14,752 nt of DNA from JBCBWG01 sp964579305 (lineage in GTDB: Bacteria > Pseudomonadota > Alphaproteobacteria > Rhizobiales > Hyphomicrobiaceae), in contig CAZOGY010000091.1 of NCBI GenBank assembly GCA_964579305.1, forward strand, positions 1-14,752. Reading direction: 5' to 3'. The notes beneath the pieces were generated by a model that worked only from the letters and a program-made list of their open reading frames with translations, had not been told where the DNA came from and did not search any database. The translations under genes were made by a program, and so were the position numbers. Shown here one piece after another: positions 1 to 7,025 of the stretch (position 1 is its first letter; every line of letters starts with the position of its first letter).

Positions 1-291
1 GGCCTTCCGCGGCGGCGGGCCGTTTTCGTGTCGATGTTTCGAACACGAACATCGATGGCCCGGGCCGCTTTGCGGCCTTGGGGCGTGAATCCGATGGGAT
101 GCGACATGCATTAAGACTTCGGGCGATGGGCGATGCGGCGGCTGGTCGCAAACTGCGGATTGTCAAAAGCCGATTGCGCACGCGTGGTTAGGTGACGCGG
201 AACGGTCGGGCAACCCGCTCTGCAGGCGTTTTCTTGGGTCGCTGGCCGTGCCATCGCAGGCATCACATCACGACAACAGGAACCGTCCGCC
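1..291. other. Region without a convincing gene; two inverted repeats
   Basis: Plus frame 1 is open from the window edge to a TAA at 112-114 and frame 3 is open to about 191. Either could be the tail of a truncated gene, but neither translation is recognisable and both are arginine-rich, as shadow frames of GC-rich DNA often are. Two perfect inverted repeats are visible: TCGATGTT (31-38) with AACATCGA (48-55), loop 9; and GGCCGC (63-68) with GCGGCC (72-77), loop 3. Neither is followed by a T-tract, so they are not clear intrinsic terminators. The promoter of the downstream small membrane protein should lie in 115-280, but no good -35/-10 pair was found. Confidence 0.4.
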
Positions 292-519
292 ATGTTCAAA
301 GCTGCAAATGTCGGCACCACCGACCGCATTATCCGTCTCGTCGTCGGCGCGCTGTTGATCGCGCTGCCTTACGCAACCGCGCTCGAACTTTTCGCAAGCC
401 CGGTCTTCTATTGGGGTGCCCAGGTTGTTGGCGCCGTCTTGATCGTCACCGCACTCGTTCGCTTCTGCCCAGCGTACACGCTGTTCGGCCTTCGGACCTG
501 CAAGACGACCGAAGCATAA
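292..519 (+). CDS. Small DUF2892 (YgaP-like) inner-membrane protein
   Basis: This 75-residue protein has the pattern of the DUF2892 family, the same module that forms the membrane part of E. coli YgaP. It has an N-terminal stretch with TDRIIRLVVG, a first hydrophobic segment at about residues 14-30, a second at about 37-56, and the family's conserved C-terminal F-C-P-x-Y-x-L-F-G motif (FCPAYTLFG), here followed by a further Cys. Full length for a stand-alone DUF2892 protein. The start is the ATG preceded by AGGA about ten bases upstream. Stand-alone members have no settled function; some sit near sulfur-transfer or rhodanese genes, but none is visible here. The gene converges on the hydroxy-acid dehydrogenase gene downstream. 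Confidence 0.85.
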   Translation: MFKAANVGTTDRIIRLVVGALLIALPYATALELFASPVFYWGAQVVGAVLIVTALVRFCPAYTLFGLRTCKTTEA

Positions 520-545
520 GGCAGTCGTTTTTCAAATGTAGTGGG

Positions 546-566
546 TTGAGGCGTTCACGTCCTCAA
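546..566. terminator. Weak hairpin between convergent genes
   Basis: TTGAGG (546-551) pairs with CCTCAA (561-566) around a 9-base loop, in the short gap between the DUF2892 gene (+) and the dehydrogenase gene (-). The position suits a shared transcription end, but the stem is only 6 bp and no T-tract directly follows on either strand, so this is a weak call. Confidence 0.25.
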
Positions 567-596
567 GCCGCGCGTTGGAGCACGGATTTCACGCCC

Positions 597-1754
597 CTAC
601 CGGTTTTGCGGCCAAGGGTTATCGGGTTCCACAAGAATTGACCGGTCGATGTCCTCCATCGACCGGAGCCCCAGGAGCGCCATGGCGTTATCCAGCTCGC
701 TTTTGAGCACGCCGATGGCCCGGTCGGCCCCGTCTGGCCCATAAGCCGCAAGACCGTAAACAAACGCACGGCCGACAAGCACCGCTTTTGCGCCAAGCGC
801 CACCGCGCGCACAACGTCAAGGCCGCGGCGCACGCCCCCGTCCATGAAGACCGGCACACGTCCGGCGACGGCTTCGACCACTTCCGGTAGGGCTGAAATC
901 GCAGACGGGATCGCATCCATCTGGCGTCCGCCGTGGTTGGACACGGAGATCCCATCTGCGCCGTGATCGAGCGCCAGTAAGGCGTCATCTCGGCGTAGGA
1001 TGCCTTTGATCACCAGTGGTCCGCCCCACAGATCCTTGAGCCAGCGAATATCTGCCCAGGTCAAAGACGGATCGAACTGGTTCTGGATGTGTTTTGACAG
1101 CTCCAAAAAGCCCTGATCGGCGCCGCTTTGGTAGTTTGCGAAGTTGAGCCGGGGGCCCGTCATCGTGCGGTAGAGCCACTGGGGCGAAAGCGCGATGTTC
1201 AACGCATCGGCCACCGAAATCTTTGGTGGCACCGAAAACCCGTTGCGCGCATCGCGTTCGCGGCGGCCGTGCGCGGCCAAGTCGACCGTCACAACCAGCA
1301 CGTTGCAGCCGGCGGCACGCGCCCGCTCAACCAGCGCTGCAGTCAAGTCACGATCGCGCATCACGTAGAGCTGGAACCAGAACGGTGCCTTGATGGTCTC
1401 GGCAAGCTCTTCGATCGAGGTCGAGGCGTTGGTCGACAGGCAATACCCAAGCCCGGCAGCTTGCGCGGCCCGCGCCGCATCGCGCTCGCCCTTGGGGGTT
1501 GCAAGCCCGGTGAGGCCAATCGGCGATAGAATGATCGGCGCCGCCAGCTTTTGTTCAAAGACGTCGACCGATGCGTCTCGCTTTGAGACGTCGACCATAA
1601 CCCGCGGCCGGACCGTCAGCGCGTCGAGGTCGCGGCGGTTGGCCTGCAACGTCAATTCATCCGCCGCACCGCCGTCGATGAAATCGAACACAACCCGCGG
1701 CAATCGCTTGCGCGCCTGGTCTCGCATGTCGGCGATATTGATGGTGCGGCCCAC
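597..1754 (-). CDS. FMN-dependent alpha-hydroxy-acid (L-lactate-type) dehydrogenase
   Basis: A TIM-barrel flavoenzyme of the LldD/glycolate oxidase family, which oxidises L-2-hydroxy acids such as L-lactate to 2-oxo acids using FMN. At 385 residues it is the usual length. Visible landmarks are the N-terminal RLPRVVFDFIDGGA segment (about 18-30), the QLY tyrosine (130), Asp158, the FMN-contacting Lys250 in VIKGIL, the catalytic His274 and Arg277 in SNHGGRQ, and the C-terminal FMDGGVRRG and VGRAF phosphate-binding motifs. The position equivalent to glycolate oxidase Tyr24 is Phe25. I chose the GTG at 1754 because GGGAG precedes it by about eight bases and the protein then starts where the family does; a later Met (residue 10) is possible. 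The assembly gap begins 30 bases upstream of this start. The gene is codirectional with pyruvate kinase, so it could act on lactate next to pyruvate, but the exact substrate cannot be read from sequence. Confidence 0.85.
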   Translation of the reverse strand: MGRTINIADMRDQARKRLPRVVFDFIDGGAADELTLQANRRDLDALTVRPRVMVDVSKRDASVDVFEQKLAAPIILSPIGLTGLATPKGERDAARAAQAAGLGYCLSTNASTSIEELAETIKAPFWFQLYVMRDRDLTAALVERARAAGCNVLVVTVDLAAHGRRERDARNGFSVPPKISVADALNIALSPQWLYRTMTGPRLNFANYQSGADQGFLELSKHIQNQFDPSLTWADIRWLKDLWGGPLVIKGILRRDDALLALDHGADGISVSNHGGRQMDAIPSAISALPEVVEAVAGRVPVFMDGGVRRGLDVVRAVALGAKAVLVGRAFVYGLAAYGPDGADRAIGVLKSELDNAMALLGLRSMEDIDRSILVEPDNPWPQNR

Positions 1755-1784
1755 TTTGCTTTCTCCCTCTCCCCGCCTCGCTCT
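1748..1784. repeat. 37-bp direct repeat, left copy, at edge of assembly gap
   Basis: The 37 bases ending at the first N are identical to 1885-1921 on the other side of the gap. The left copy includes the GTG start codon and ribosome-binding region of the dehydrogenase gene. Most likely these are overlapping contig ends rather than a biological repeat. Confidence 0.85.
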
Positions 1785-1884
1785 NNNNNNNNNNNNNNNN
1801 NNNNNNNNNNNNNNNNNNNNNNNNNNNNNNNNNNNNNNNNNNNNNNNNNNNNNNNNNNNNNNNNNNNNNNNNNNNNNNNNNNNN
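1785..1884. other. Assembly gap (exactly 100 N)
   Basis: One hundred consecutive N, the conventional placeholder for a scaffold gap of unknown length. Because the flanks share an identical 37 bases, the true gap may be negative: contracting 1785-1921 would leave a spacer of about 152 bp between the pyruvate kinase stop and the dehydrogenase start. Any long open frame running through the N is not real. Confidence 0.95.
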
Positions 1885-1921
1885 GGCCCACTTTGCTTTC
1901 TCCCTCTCCCCGCCTCGCTCT
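1885..1921. repeat. 37-bp direct repeat, right copy, at edge of assembly gap
   Basis: Exact copy of 1748-1784, starting at the first base after the N run. Beyond it the sequence continues as unique spacer towards the pyruvate kinase stop codon. Confidence 0.85.
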
Positions 1922-2043
1922 GCCCGCTCGCCCTGCCCGATCGCCGAATTCGCCGGCTGGCAGATGCGGCTGCGATGACCGGTTCCGATACCGGCGCGCA
2001 GCTTAAACCTCGCGGGACCGCCCTATCAGGGCTGCTGGCGTAC

Positions 2044-3456
2044 CTAGACTTCCAGAACGCGCAAGTTGTTGGTTGAACCAGCCACACCGAATGGCACCCC
2101 GGCTACCGTGACGATACGGTCGCCTTTCTGGCAATACCCTTGCGCAACGGCGTGTTCGAGCGCCTGGTCGAGCATTTCGCGGAAGCTTTCCACGGACTTG
2201 GTCTGAACGGCGTGTGCGCCCCAGGTCAGCACCAATTGGCGCACGACGCTTTCGTTTGGTGTGATCGCCAGCAGCGGCGTTTCTGGCCGTTTGCGTGCAA
2301 TGCGCGAGGCTGTGGCACCCGACGAGGTGAACGCGACGATGACCTTTGCGCCAATGACGCTTGCGACGTCCGCGGCAGCCGCTGAAACGGCGTGCTGGAT
2401 GGTTGGCTCCACGACCGGCTCCAGGGCCGTCAGGATTGAGCGGTAGTCCTTGTGCGATTCGGTCTTGCGGATAATGCGGTCCATGACCGAAACCGCTTCC
2501 AGCGGATAATCGCCAACGGCAGACTCCGCCGACAGCATGACGGCGTCGGCGCCGTCGTAGATCGCGGTTGCCACGTCGGATGCCTCGGCCCGCGTCGGAG
2601 CCGGCGACGACACCATGGTCTCCAGCATCTGCGTTGCGATGATCACAGGTTTGCCGGCAAGACGGCACGTGCGGACCAGCTCTTTTTGGCGGCCGGGCAC
2701 CTCTTCGGGGGGGATCTCGACGCCCAGATCGCCCCGCGCAACCATGATCGCATCACACAGGCGCACGATTTCATCGATGTTTGCCAATGCGTTGGGCTTT
2801 TCAATCTTGGCCATGATGCCGGCGCGATCGCCAATGATGTCGCGCGCTTCCAAGATGTCGCCGGGGCGCTGGACGAACGACAGCGCGATCCAATCGACGC
2901 CGAGTTCGAGGCCCACCTTGAGATCGGCATGGTCCTTCTCGGTCAGCGGCGACAGCGGAATTGTCGTGTTGGGCAGGTTCACGCCTTTGTTGTTGGTCAG
3001 CTTCCCACCGTAGATGACGCGGCACTGCAACGTGTCGGCGGTCAGGCCGGTGACCTCAAGGCGGCGGCGGCCATCGTCGAGCAAGACATGGTCACCTGGC
3101 GAAATCGCTTCAAAAATCTCAGGATGGGGCAAGGGGATATTGTCGGCGCCGTCGCCAGTCTCGCCCAATCGCAAGGTGACCGTCTCGCCCGGTGTGAGCA
3201 TGACTTCGCCGCTTTGGAGCTTGCCGACACGGAACTTGGGGCCCTGCAGGTCCTGAAGAATGCTGATGGGAACACCGAGATCAGCCTCGACGCTGCGGAT
3301 GGTTTGAAACCGCGCGCGCTGGTCATCGGCGGAGCCATGGGAAAAGTTGAGGCGAAAGACGTCGACGCCGGCCAAAACCAGCTTCTTGATCATTTCCGGA
3401 CTGGAGGACGCCGGACCGAGGGTGGCGACAATTTTTGCGCTGCGGTCGCGTTTCAT
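2044..3456 (-). CDS. pyk: Pyruvate kinase
   Basis: Cytosolic glycolytic enzyme that transfers phosphate from phosphoenolpyruvate to ADP, giving pyruvate and ATP. At 470 residues it has the usual bacterial length. It opens with the family's KIVATLGPAS and FRLNFSHG motifs (residues 8-41). The PK barrel is interrupted by the small B domain (about 72-165). The active-site segment IMAKIEKPNAL places Lys217 and Glu219, which bind substrate and the divalent metal, followed by ARGDLGVE (240-247). The IATQMLETM and DGADAVMLSAESAVG motifs and a C-terminal alpha/beta domain complete the protein. The ATG start is preceded by AAAGGAAA. Transcription must start after the terminator at 3532-3557, in the roughly 75-bp leader, where no clear promoter was found. 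The dehydrogenase gene follows on the same strand. Confidence 0.97.
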   Translation of the reverse strand: MKRDRSAKIVATLGPASSSPEMIKKLVLAGVDVFRLNFSHGSADDQRARFQTIRSVEADLGVPISILQDLQGPKFRVGKLQSGEVMLTPGETVTLRLGETGDGADNIPLPHPEIFEAISPGDHVLLDDGRRRLEVTGLTADTLQCRVIYGGKLTNNKGVNLPNTTIPLSPLTEKDHADLKVGLELGVDWIALSFVQRPGDILEARDIIGDRAGIMAKIEKPNALANIDEIVRLCDAIMVARGDLGVEIPPEEVPGRQKELVRTCRLAGKPVIIATQMLETMVSSPAPTRAEASDVATAIYDGADAVMLSAESAVGDYPLEAVSVMDRIIRKTESHKDYRSILTALEPVVEPTIQHAVSAAAADVASVIGAKVIVAFTSSGATASRIARKRPETPLLAITPNESVVRQLVLTWGAHAVQTKSVESFREMLDQALEHAVAQGYCQKGDRIVTVAGVPFGVAGSTNNLRVLEV

Positions 3457-3531
3457 GGCGTTTCCTTTGCGAAGTGACCGGGTTGCGCCGCACGTCCAGG
3501 CGGCGTGGTTCGCGTACTACGATAAAGCAAA

Positions 3532-3557
3532 ACGGCCGATCGAAAACGATCGGCCGT
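3532..3557 (-). terminator. Strong intrinsic terminator, minus strand
   Basis: A perfect 11-bp stem (ACGGCCGATCG with CGATCGGCCGT) closes on a 4-base loop. Read on the minus strand the loop is TTTT and the 3' arm runs straight into TTTGCTTT, as expected of a Rho-independent terminator. On the plus strand no T-tract follows. It separates the secreted-protein transcript (3753-4193) from pyruvate kinase, although it lies almost 200 bases beyond the secreted protein's stop codon. Confidence 0.8.
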
Positions 3558-3601
3558 GCCAAGATTTGCGCGAACTCAGAGTTTTCTTAGCGCTCTGCGT
3601 A

Positions 3602-3653
3602 AGTGCGGTGGGTCAGTGCGGTCGGCCAGTGCTGTCGATCAATGCAGTCCGCA
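3602..3653. repeat. Four degenerate 13-bp tandem repeats
   Basis: Four consecutive 13-base units: AGTGCGGTGGGTC, AGTGCGGTCGGCC, AGTGCTGTCGATC and AATGCAGTCCGCA. The first two match at 11 of 13 positions and the others diverge further. Thirteen is not a multiple of three, so this is not a protein repeat, and no convincing reading frame covers it. It lies in the 3' untranslated stretch between the secreted-protein gene and its terminator. Confidence 0.6.
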
Positions 3654-3752
3654 AGCCGTTCGCCGACGACATTTCCGGACACGCGCGCAAACCGGTGAGC
3701 GCGGTGATTGGTGCGGCGGCGCGCTATGGCGCCAACCGGAGCAGCGCGCTTC

Positions 3753-4193
3753 TTACCAGAACTTCCACCAGGGCTTGTTTTCTTGCTTGGCGTCGGCTTT
3801 TGCCGCTTCGGCAGCGTTGTCCTGGTTTCCTGTTTCCGCCGTGGCGTCTGTTCCGAATTTTTCCGTCACGCCGGCAGCGGCCACGTCGAGCGATTTCTGG
3901 AGCGTCGGCATGGCCTCGTCCATTTTACCTTCGCCGCACTTGGACAAGCCTTCGTCCATGAGCTTTGTGGCTTCGTCGCGTGCCGCGTCCGTTGTCCGGC
4001 CAAGCTGCAGGCGGATGCGTGCGCGCAGCATCAGAGCTTCTGTGTTGTCGCACTTTTCGATGAGCTGACGGAACGTCTCTTCAACGTTGGTGCTGGCTTC
4101 GTTGCCTGCCTGTTGTTCCTGGGCGTGGGCTGGGCCGGCAATGCTTGCCGCGGCCAGAGCGACGGCGGCCAATGTCGCAAACATCGTGCGCAT
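3753..4193 (-). CDS. Secreted protein of unknown function
   Basis: The 146-residue product begins with a clear Sec signal peptide: MRTM, a hydrophobic alanine-rich core, and a PAHA cleavage site after residue 24. The mature part is about 120 residues, highly charged and probably alpha-helical, with one cysteine in the first half (48) and one near the middle (86), a pair that could form a disulfide. The C-terminus is lysine- and tryptophan-rich (KPWWKFW). AGAGGAGAA before the ATG is a strong ribosome-binding site. The helical middle (RARIRLQLGRTTDAARDEA, then MDEGLSKCGEGKMDEAMPTL) resembles TPR-like helix pairs, but this is a loose impression. I do not recognise the family. It lies downstream of the phn operon on the same strand, 240 bases away, so it may have its own promoter. 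Confidence 0.75.
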   Translation of the reverse strand: MRTMFATLAAVALAAASIAGPAHAQEQQAGNEASTNVEETFRQLIEKCDNTEALMLRARIRLQLGRTTDAARDEATKLMDEGLSKCGEGKMDEAMPTLQKSLDVAAAGVTEKFGTDATAETGNQDNAAEAAKADAKQENKPWWKFW

Positions 4194-4212
4194 GGTGTTC
4201 TCCTCTTTGTGA

Positions 4213-4239
4213 TCCGGCCGCTGTTGTTAGCGTGCCGGA
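4213..4239 (-). other. Leader hairpin just upstream of the secreted-protein ribosome-binding site
   Basis: TCCGGC/GCCGGA (6 bp), one unpaired base, then CGCT/AGCG (4 bp) around an AACAAC loop as read on the minus strand. It ends about 20 bases before the ATG of the secreted-protein gene and directly precedes its AGAGGAG. No T-tract follows, so a 5'-UTR structure is more likely than a terminator. The rest of the spacer (4240-4433) has another short GC-rich inverted repeat (GCCGAC 4322-4327 with GTCGGC 4334-4339) but no T-tract, so no clear terminator for the phn operon. Confidence 0.4.
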
Positions 4240-4433
4240 CCTGCTCATGAAACGTGTGACCCGGCGGCGATCGTCACGGGCTCGCGACCCTGACGTAACG
4301 CTGGACGTCTTGGCCTATGTTGCCGACCCCGTTGTCGGCCGGTCCGCGCAGTTCGCGGGTCGCGGCCAGACCGACCCTCGCTTTGAAGCAGCGACGCTGC
4401 ACGTGTAGCGCGCGCAGCGGCGTCAGTTTGAGG

Positions 4434-5867
4434 TCAGGTTGCTTGGGCCGCGACGGGGGCAGACCGCGAGCGCCGCTTGCGACGCTCACTTGATGTTTCT
4501 TTTTCGATACCGATCAACGCGCGGCGCAACCAGCCCGAAATCGTGTCCATGATAATCACGGTCAAAAGGACGAGCAGCGCCATATAGGCCACGTTTTCGA
4601 AATCCGTACCGGTCTGCAATGCACCCAGGAATTGCAGACCAATACCGCCAGCGCCCATCGCACCGATGATGACGGCGCCGCGCGTGTTCGATTCCAGATA
4701 GTACAGGCCTTGCGAGATAAAGATCGGCAGAATTTGGGGCACAATGCCGAACCGGTGTTGCTGGATCTTGGTTGCGCCGGTCGACTGAATCCCTTCGCGT
4801 TGTTTGGACTCAGTGTTCTCGATCGCTTCCGACATCAACTTGCCCATCGTACCCGTGTCGGTGAATGCGATGGCGAAGATGCCCGTGAACAAACCGGGTC
4901 CGAAGGCCCGTAGGAAGATCAAGCTCCAGATCAGCATGTCAACGCCGCGCAGCAGGTCGAACAGCCGGCGCAGGAAGAAGCGGAGCGCTGAGAATGGCGT
5001 GATGTTCGATGCCGCCAGGAATGCCAGAGGCAAGCCGAATGCACACGCGAGCATGGTGCCGATCAGCGCCATCAAGACGGTCTCGACGAGCGAATACAGC
5101 ACCGTGCCGTGGTGCCAGAGCTCGTTGTCCAAGAACTCGTTCAGGACGAGAGACGCGTTCGATTGGCTGGGGTCCACCCGGTCGTTGGAGAACACCAAAC
5201 CGATCGCTTCAAACAAGCCGGTCTCGTTCAACGGACTGTCGAAATCGAAAAGGAAATATTTCCAGCCGATTTCGTAACGGTGGATCTCGACCTTCGTACC
5301 ATAGACCTGAAGGCGTTCGTAAAGAGAGGGCCGGATTTCGATCTTGTTTTCCGTCCAGCGCATCCAAGACGGCAATTGGTCCGGGCGATCGCGATAACCA
5401 ACGACAAGCGGTTTCTCATTGGCATCGCGCCGGAATACGAAGGTCTCGTCGGTGCCGGGCCAGTTCGACATCTCAACGCGGTCATCGAACAGCGTGATCT
5501 TGCCGCCATTGTCAAAGCTGACCGTGCGTCCGCCTGTACCAGGGTTGGTCGTGAACCAGGCCGGTGGCGGATTGTACTCGTACCGGTAGCCGCCCTCGAA
5601 CTGGATCTTGACTTCATCGGGATTGGACCAGCGCATACTCACGTGGTCTTTGTGCGCGTAAGTGTCGAGCACGAAGAGCGCAGCACGCTCTGGGCTCCAC
5701 TTCTGAGCGATCTTGCCAATCTCGAATTGGAAGAACGACGCGACGAAGTAGGCGACGATCACTGCAAAGGTGACCGCGGTCCAGATCACGCGGCTGCGGG
5801 CGACGCGATTGACCTGGCGCTGCAGTGCTTGGGCTGCGGCCGGCTCCATTGCCATCGAGGTGCTCAT
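4434..5867 (-). CDS. phnE: PhnE-type ABC permease with large periplasmic insertion (second permease)
   Basis: Second membrane subunit of the phosphonate/phosphate importer, 477 residues, far longer than a simple PhnE (about 260). The family's core fills the C-terminal half (about 250-455): several membrane segments, the cytoplasmic EAA loop that docks on the ATPase (SEAIENTESKQREGIQSTGA through FGIVPQILP, about 346-381) and the glycine-rich GAMGAGGIG (402-410). Before it come a single membrane segment (about 27-46) and a hydrophilic, aromatic-rich region of about 200 residues (47-250), presumably in the periplasm. The C-tail is very basic (RRKRRSR). The start ATG overlaps the stop of the first permease (ATGA), giving translational coupling. 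Long two-permease systems such as rhizobial PhoCDET are known, and this gene resembles PhoT-type subunits. The role of the extra domain is not established. Confidence 0.88.
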   Translation of the reverse strand: MSTSMAMEPAAAQALQRQVNRVARSRVIWTAVTFAVIVAYFVASFFQFEIGKIAQKWSPERAALFVLDTYAHKDHVSMRWSNPDEVKIQFEGGYRYEYNPPPAWFTTNPGTGGRTVSFDNGGKITLFDDRVEMSNWPGTDETFVFRRDANEKPLVVGYRDRPDQLPSWMRWTENKIEIRPSLYERLQVYGTKVEIHRYEIGWKYFLFDFDSPLNETGLFEAIGLVFSNDRVDPSQSNASLVLNEFLDNELWHHGTVLYSLVETVLMALIGTMLACAFGLPLAFLAASNITPFSALRFFLRRLFDLLRGVDMLIWSLIFLRAFGPGLFTGIFAIAFTDTGTMGKLMSEAIENTESKQREGIQSTGATKIQQHRFGIVPQILPIFISQGLYYLESNTRGAVIIGAMGAGGIGLQFLGALQTGTDFENVAYMALLVLLTVIIMDTISGWLRRALIGIEKETSSERRKRRSRSAPVAAQAT

Positions 5868-6946
5868 GCACGGTCTCCAATCAAACGGCCGCGTAGGTAG
5901 CTTGAGAAGTAGTCGAGCGCGGTGATGGTCAGGATCAACATCACCATGATCGCGATGATATCAGCGCCGTATCGCCATTGAATCACCGTTGACAGCGCCT
6001 CGCCAATGCCGCCCGCGCCGACGAAACCGAGAATGGTGGAGGCGCGCACGTTAATCTCGAGCCGCAGAAGGGCGTAGGAGAAAAACAACGGCAAAACTTG
6101 TGGCAGCACACCGAAGCGGACACGCTTCACCCAGCCTCCACCGGCCGATTGCAGACCGTCGAGCGGTTTTGGGTCGATATTCTCGACGGCTTCAGAGAAC
6201 AATTTGCCAAGAGCGCCGGTCGTGTGAATGGCAATCGCGATGACCGCTGGAAGCTCGCTCTTACCCATCAGGTAAAGGAAAACCATCGCGATCACCAGCT
6301 CAGGGAACGAGCGGGCGAGATCGAGAAACCTGCGCGTGGTTTGGACGATCCAACCATTTTTGATCAAGTTCGCGCTGGCAAAGAAGCTGAGAATGGTGGC
6401 GAAGACGAACCCGACGAACGTCGAAAAGACGGCCATGTTAATGGTCGACAGAAGCTCGGGCAGATATTTCTCGGACAAGTTCGCCGTGCTGGCCATGACC
6501 TCCACAAAAGCTGGGATGGGATCAGCTTCCGCGACCACCAACACAGCCAAGATCAGGCATATTTCAGGCAGCGGCTGCAGCACTTTGGCAAGACGTGCGA
6601 CAGGCTTGAGGAATGGCAGATAACTGAGAACACACAGGAGTGCGAACAGGAAGATAATCGGGATGAAAACATTCTGGTGGAGTTCACGGAATGCGGCGAA
6701 GAACTCTGGCGCCTGCCGGCGTCCGGCCTCGGCCGCTTCATTCAGCATGTCACGGGGATAATCGAAGAAATTCTCGATACCGCGGCTGAAACTCCCTGCG
6801 TTGTGCTGTTCCGCCAGCACAATCCCGAAATACAAGATTGCGAACGTAACACCAATGCCAAGCAGCGTGTAAAGAATGCGCTGGCGCTCTAATTGCCGGA
6901 GTCGGTGGTTCAATTCCGACAGGTGATCAGGCAAAGCCACGGTCAT
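5864..6946 (-). CDS. phnE: PhnE-type phosphonate/phosphate ABC permease (first permease)
   Basis: First membrane subunit of the PhnCDE importer, 360 residues. It has a membrane segment at about 24-45, a short periplasmic stretch, further segments at about 93-113 and 125-140, then the BPD_transp_1 core (about 165-355). The core includes the ATPase-docking EAA loop (SEAVENIDPKPLDGLQSAGG through FGVLPQVLP, about 251-285) and the FVGAGGIG motif. The two PhnE proteins are paralogous and probably form a heterodimeric channel. The ribosome-binding site is weak (GGA about ten bases upstream), and a stable hairpin lies in the 79-base gap after phnD, which fits lower expression than the binding protein. 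The stop overlaps the next permease's start by four bases. Confidence 0.93.
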   Translation of the reverse strand: MTVALPDHLSELNHRLRQLERQRILYTLLGIGVTFAILYFGIVLAEQHNAGSFSRGIENFFDYPRDMLNEAAEAGRRQAPEFFAAFRELHQNVFIPIIFLFALLCVLSYLPFLKPVARLAKVLQPLPEICLILAVLVVAEADPIPAFVEVMASTANLSEKYLPELLSTINMAVFSTFVGFVFATILSFFASANLIKNGWIVQTTRRFLDLARSFPELVIAMVFLYLMGKSELPAVIAIAIHTTGALGKLFSEAVENIDPKPLDGLQSAGGGWVKRVRFGVLPQVLPLFFSYALLRLEINVRASTILGFVGAGGIGEALSTVIQWRYGADIIAIMVMLILTITALDYFSSYLRGRLIGDRA

Positions 6947-6983
6947 GGGCTACGGTCCACTCGTCTATCGTGACGCAACAAGA

Positions 6984-7005
6984 CCGGCGGAGCGCACTCC
7001 GCCGG
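6984..7005 (-). other. Intercistronic hairpin between phnD and phnE1
   Basis: A perfect 9-bp GC-rich stem (CCGGCGGAG with CTCCGCCGG) and 4-base loop lie just after the phnD stop. On the minus strand TCTTGTTG follows, a poor T-tract, so this is more likely a partial terminator or a 3'-end stabiliser for phnD mRNA than a full stop. Such hairpins after binding-protein genes are common in ABC operons (malE-malF is the classic case). Confidence 0.65.
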
Positions 7006-7025
7006 CCGGCAACCAAGCGCGAAGC

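Noticed and set aside
63..77. Intrinsic terminator at the left edge
   Set aside because: The 6-bp stem has no following T-tract on either strand.
597..2087. 496-residue frame running through the N gap as one dehydrogenase
   Set aside because: The N are placeholders and the flanking 37-mers are identical. Real family homology begins just after 1754, so the upstream part is spacer.
2452..3477. 341-residue plus-strand frame opposite pyruvate kinase
   Set aside because: It is the antisense shadow of a clearly homologous pyruvate kinase gene, and its translation has no recognisable motifs.
3602..3653. CRISPR array
   Set aside because: Units are 13 bases, tandem without spacers, and degenerate; no cas genes are present.
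3347..4250. Overlapping plus-strand frames across the 3560-3750 spacer
   Set aside because: They overlap each other and a convincing minus-strand secreted protein, and their composition is arginine/serine-rich shadow sequence.
5109..5900. 263-residue plus-strand frame opposite the second permease
   Set aside because: Antisense shadow. The minus strand encodes a clear PhnE with operon context and an ATGA overlap.
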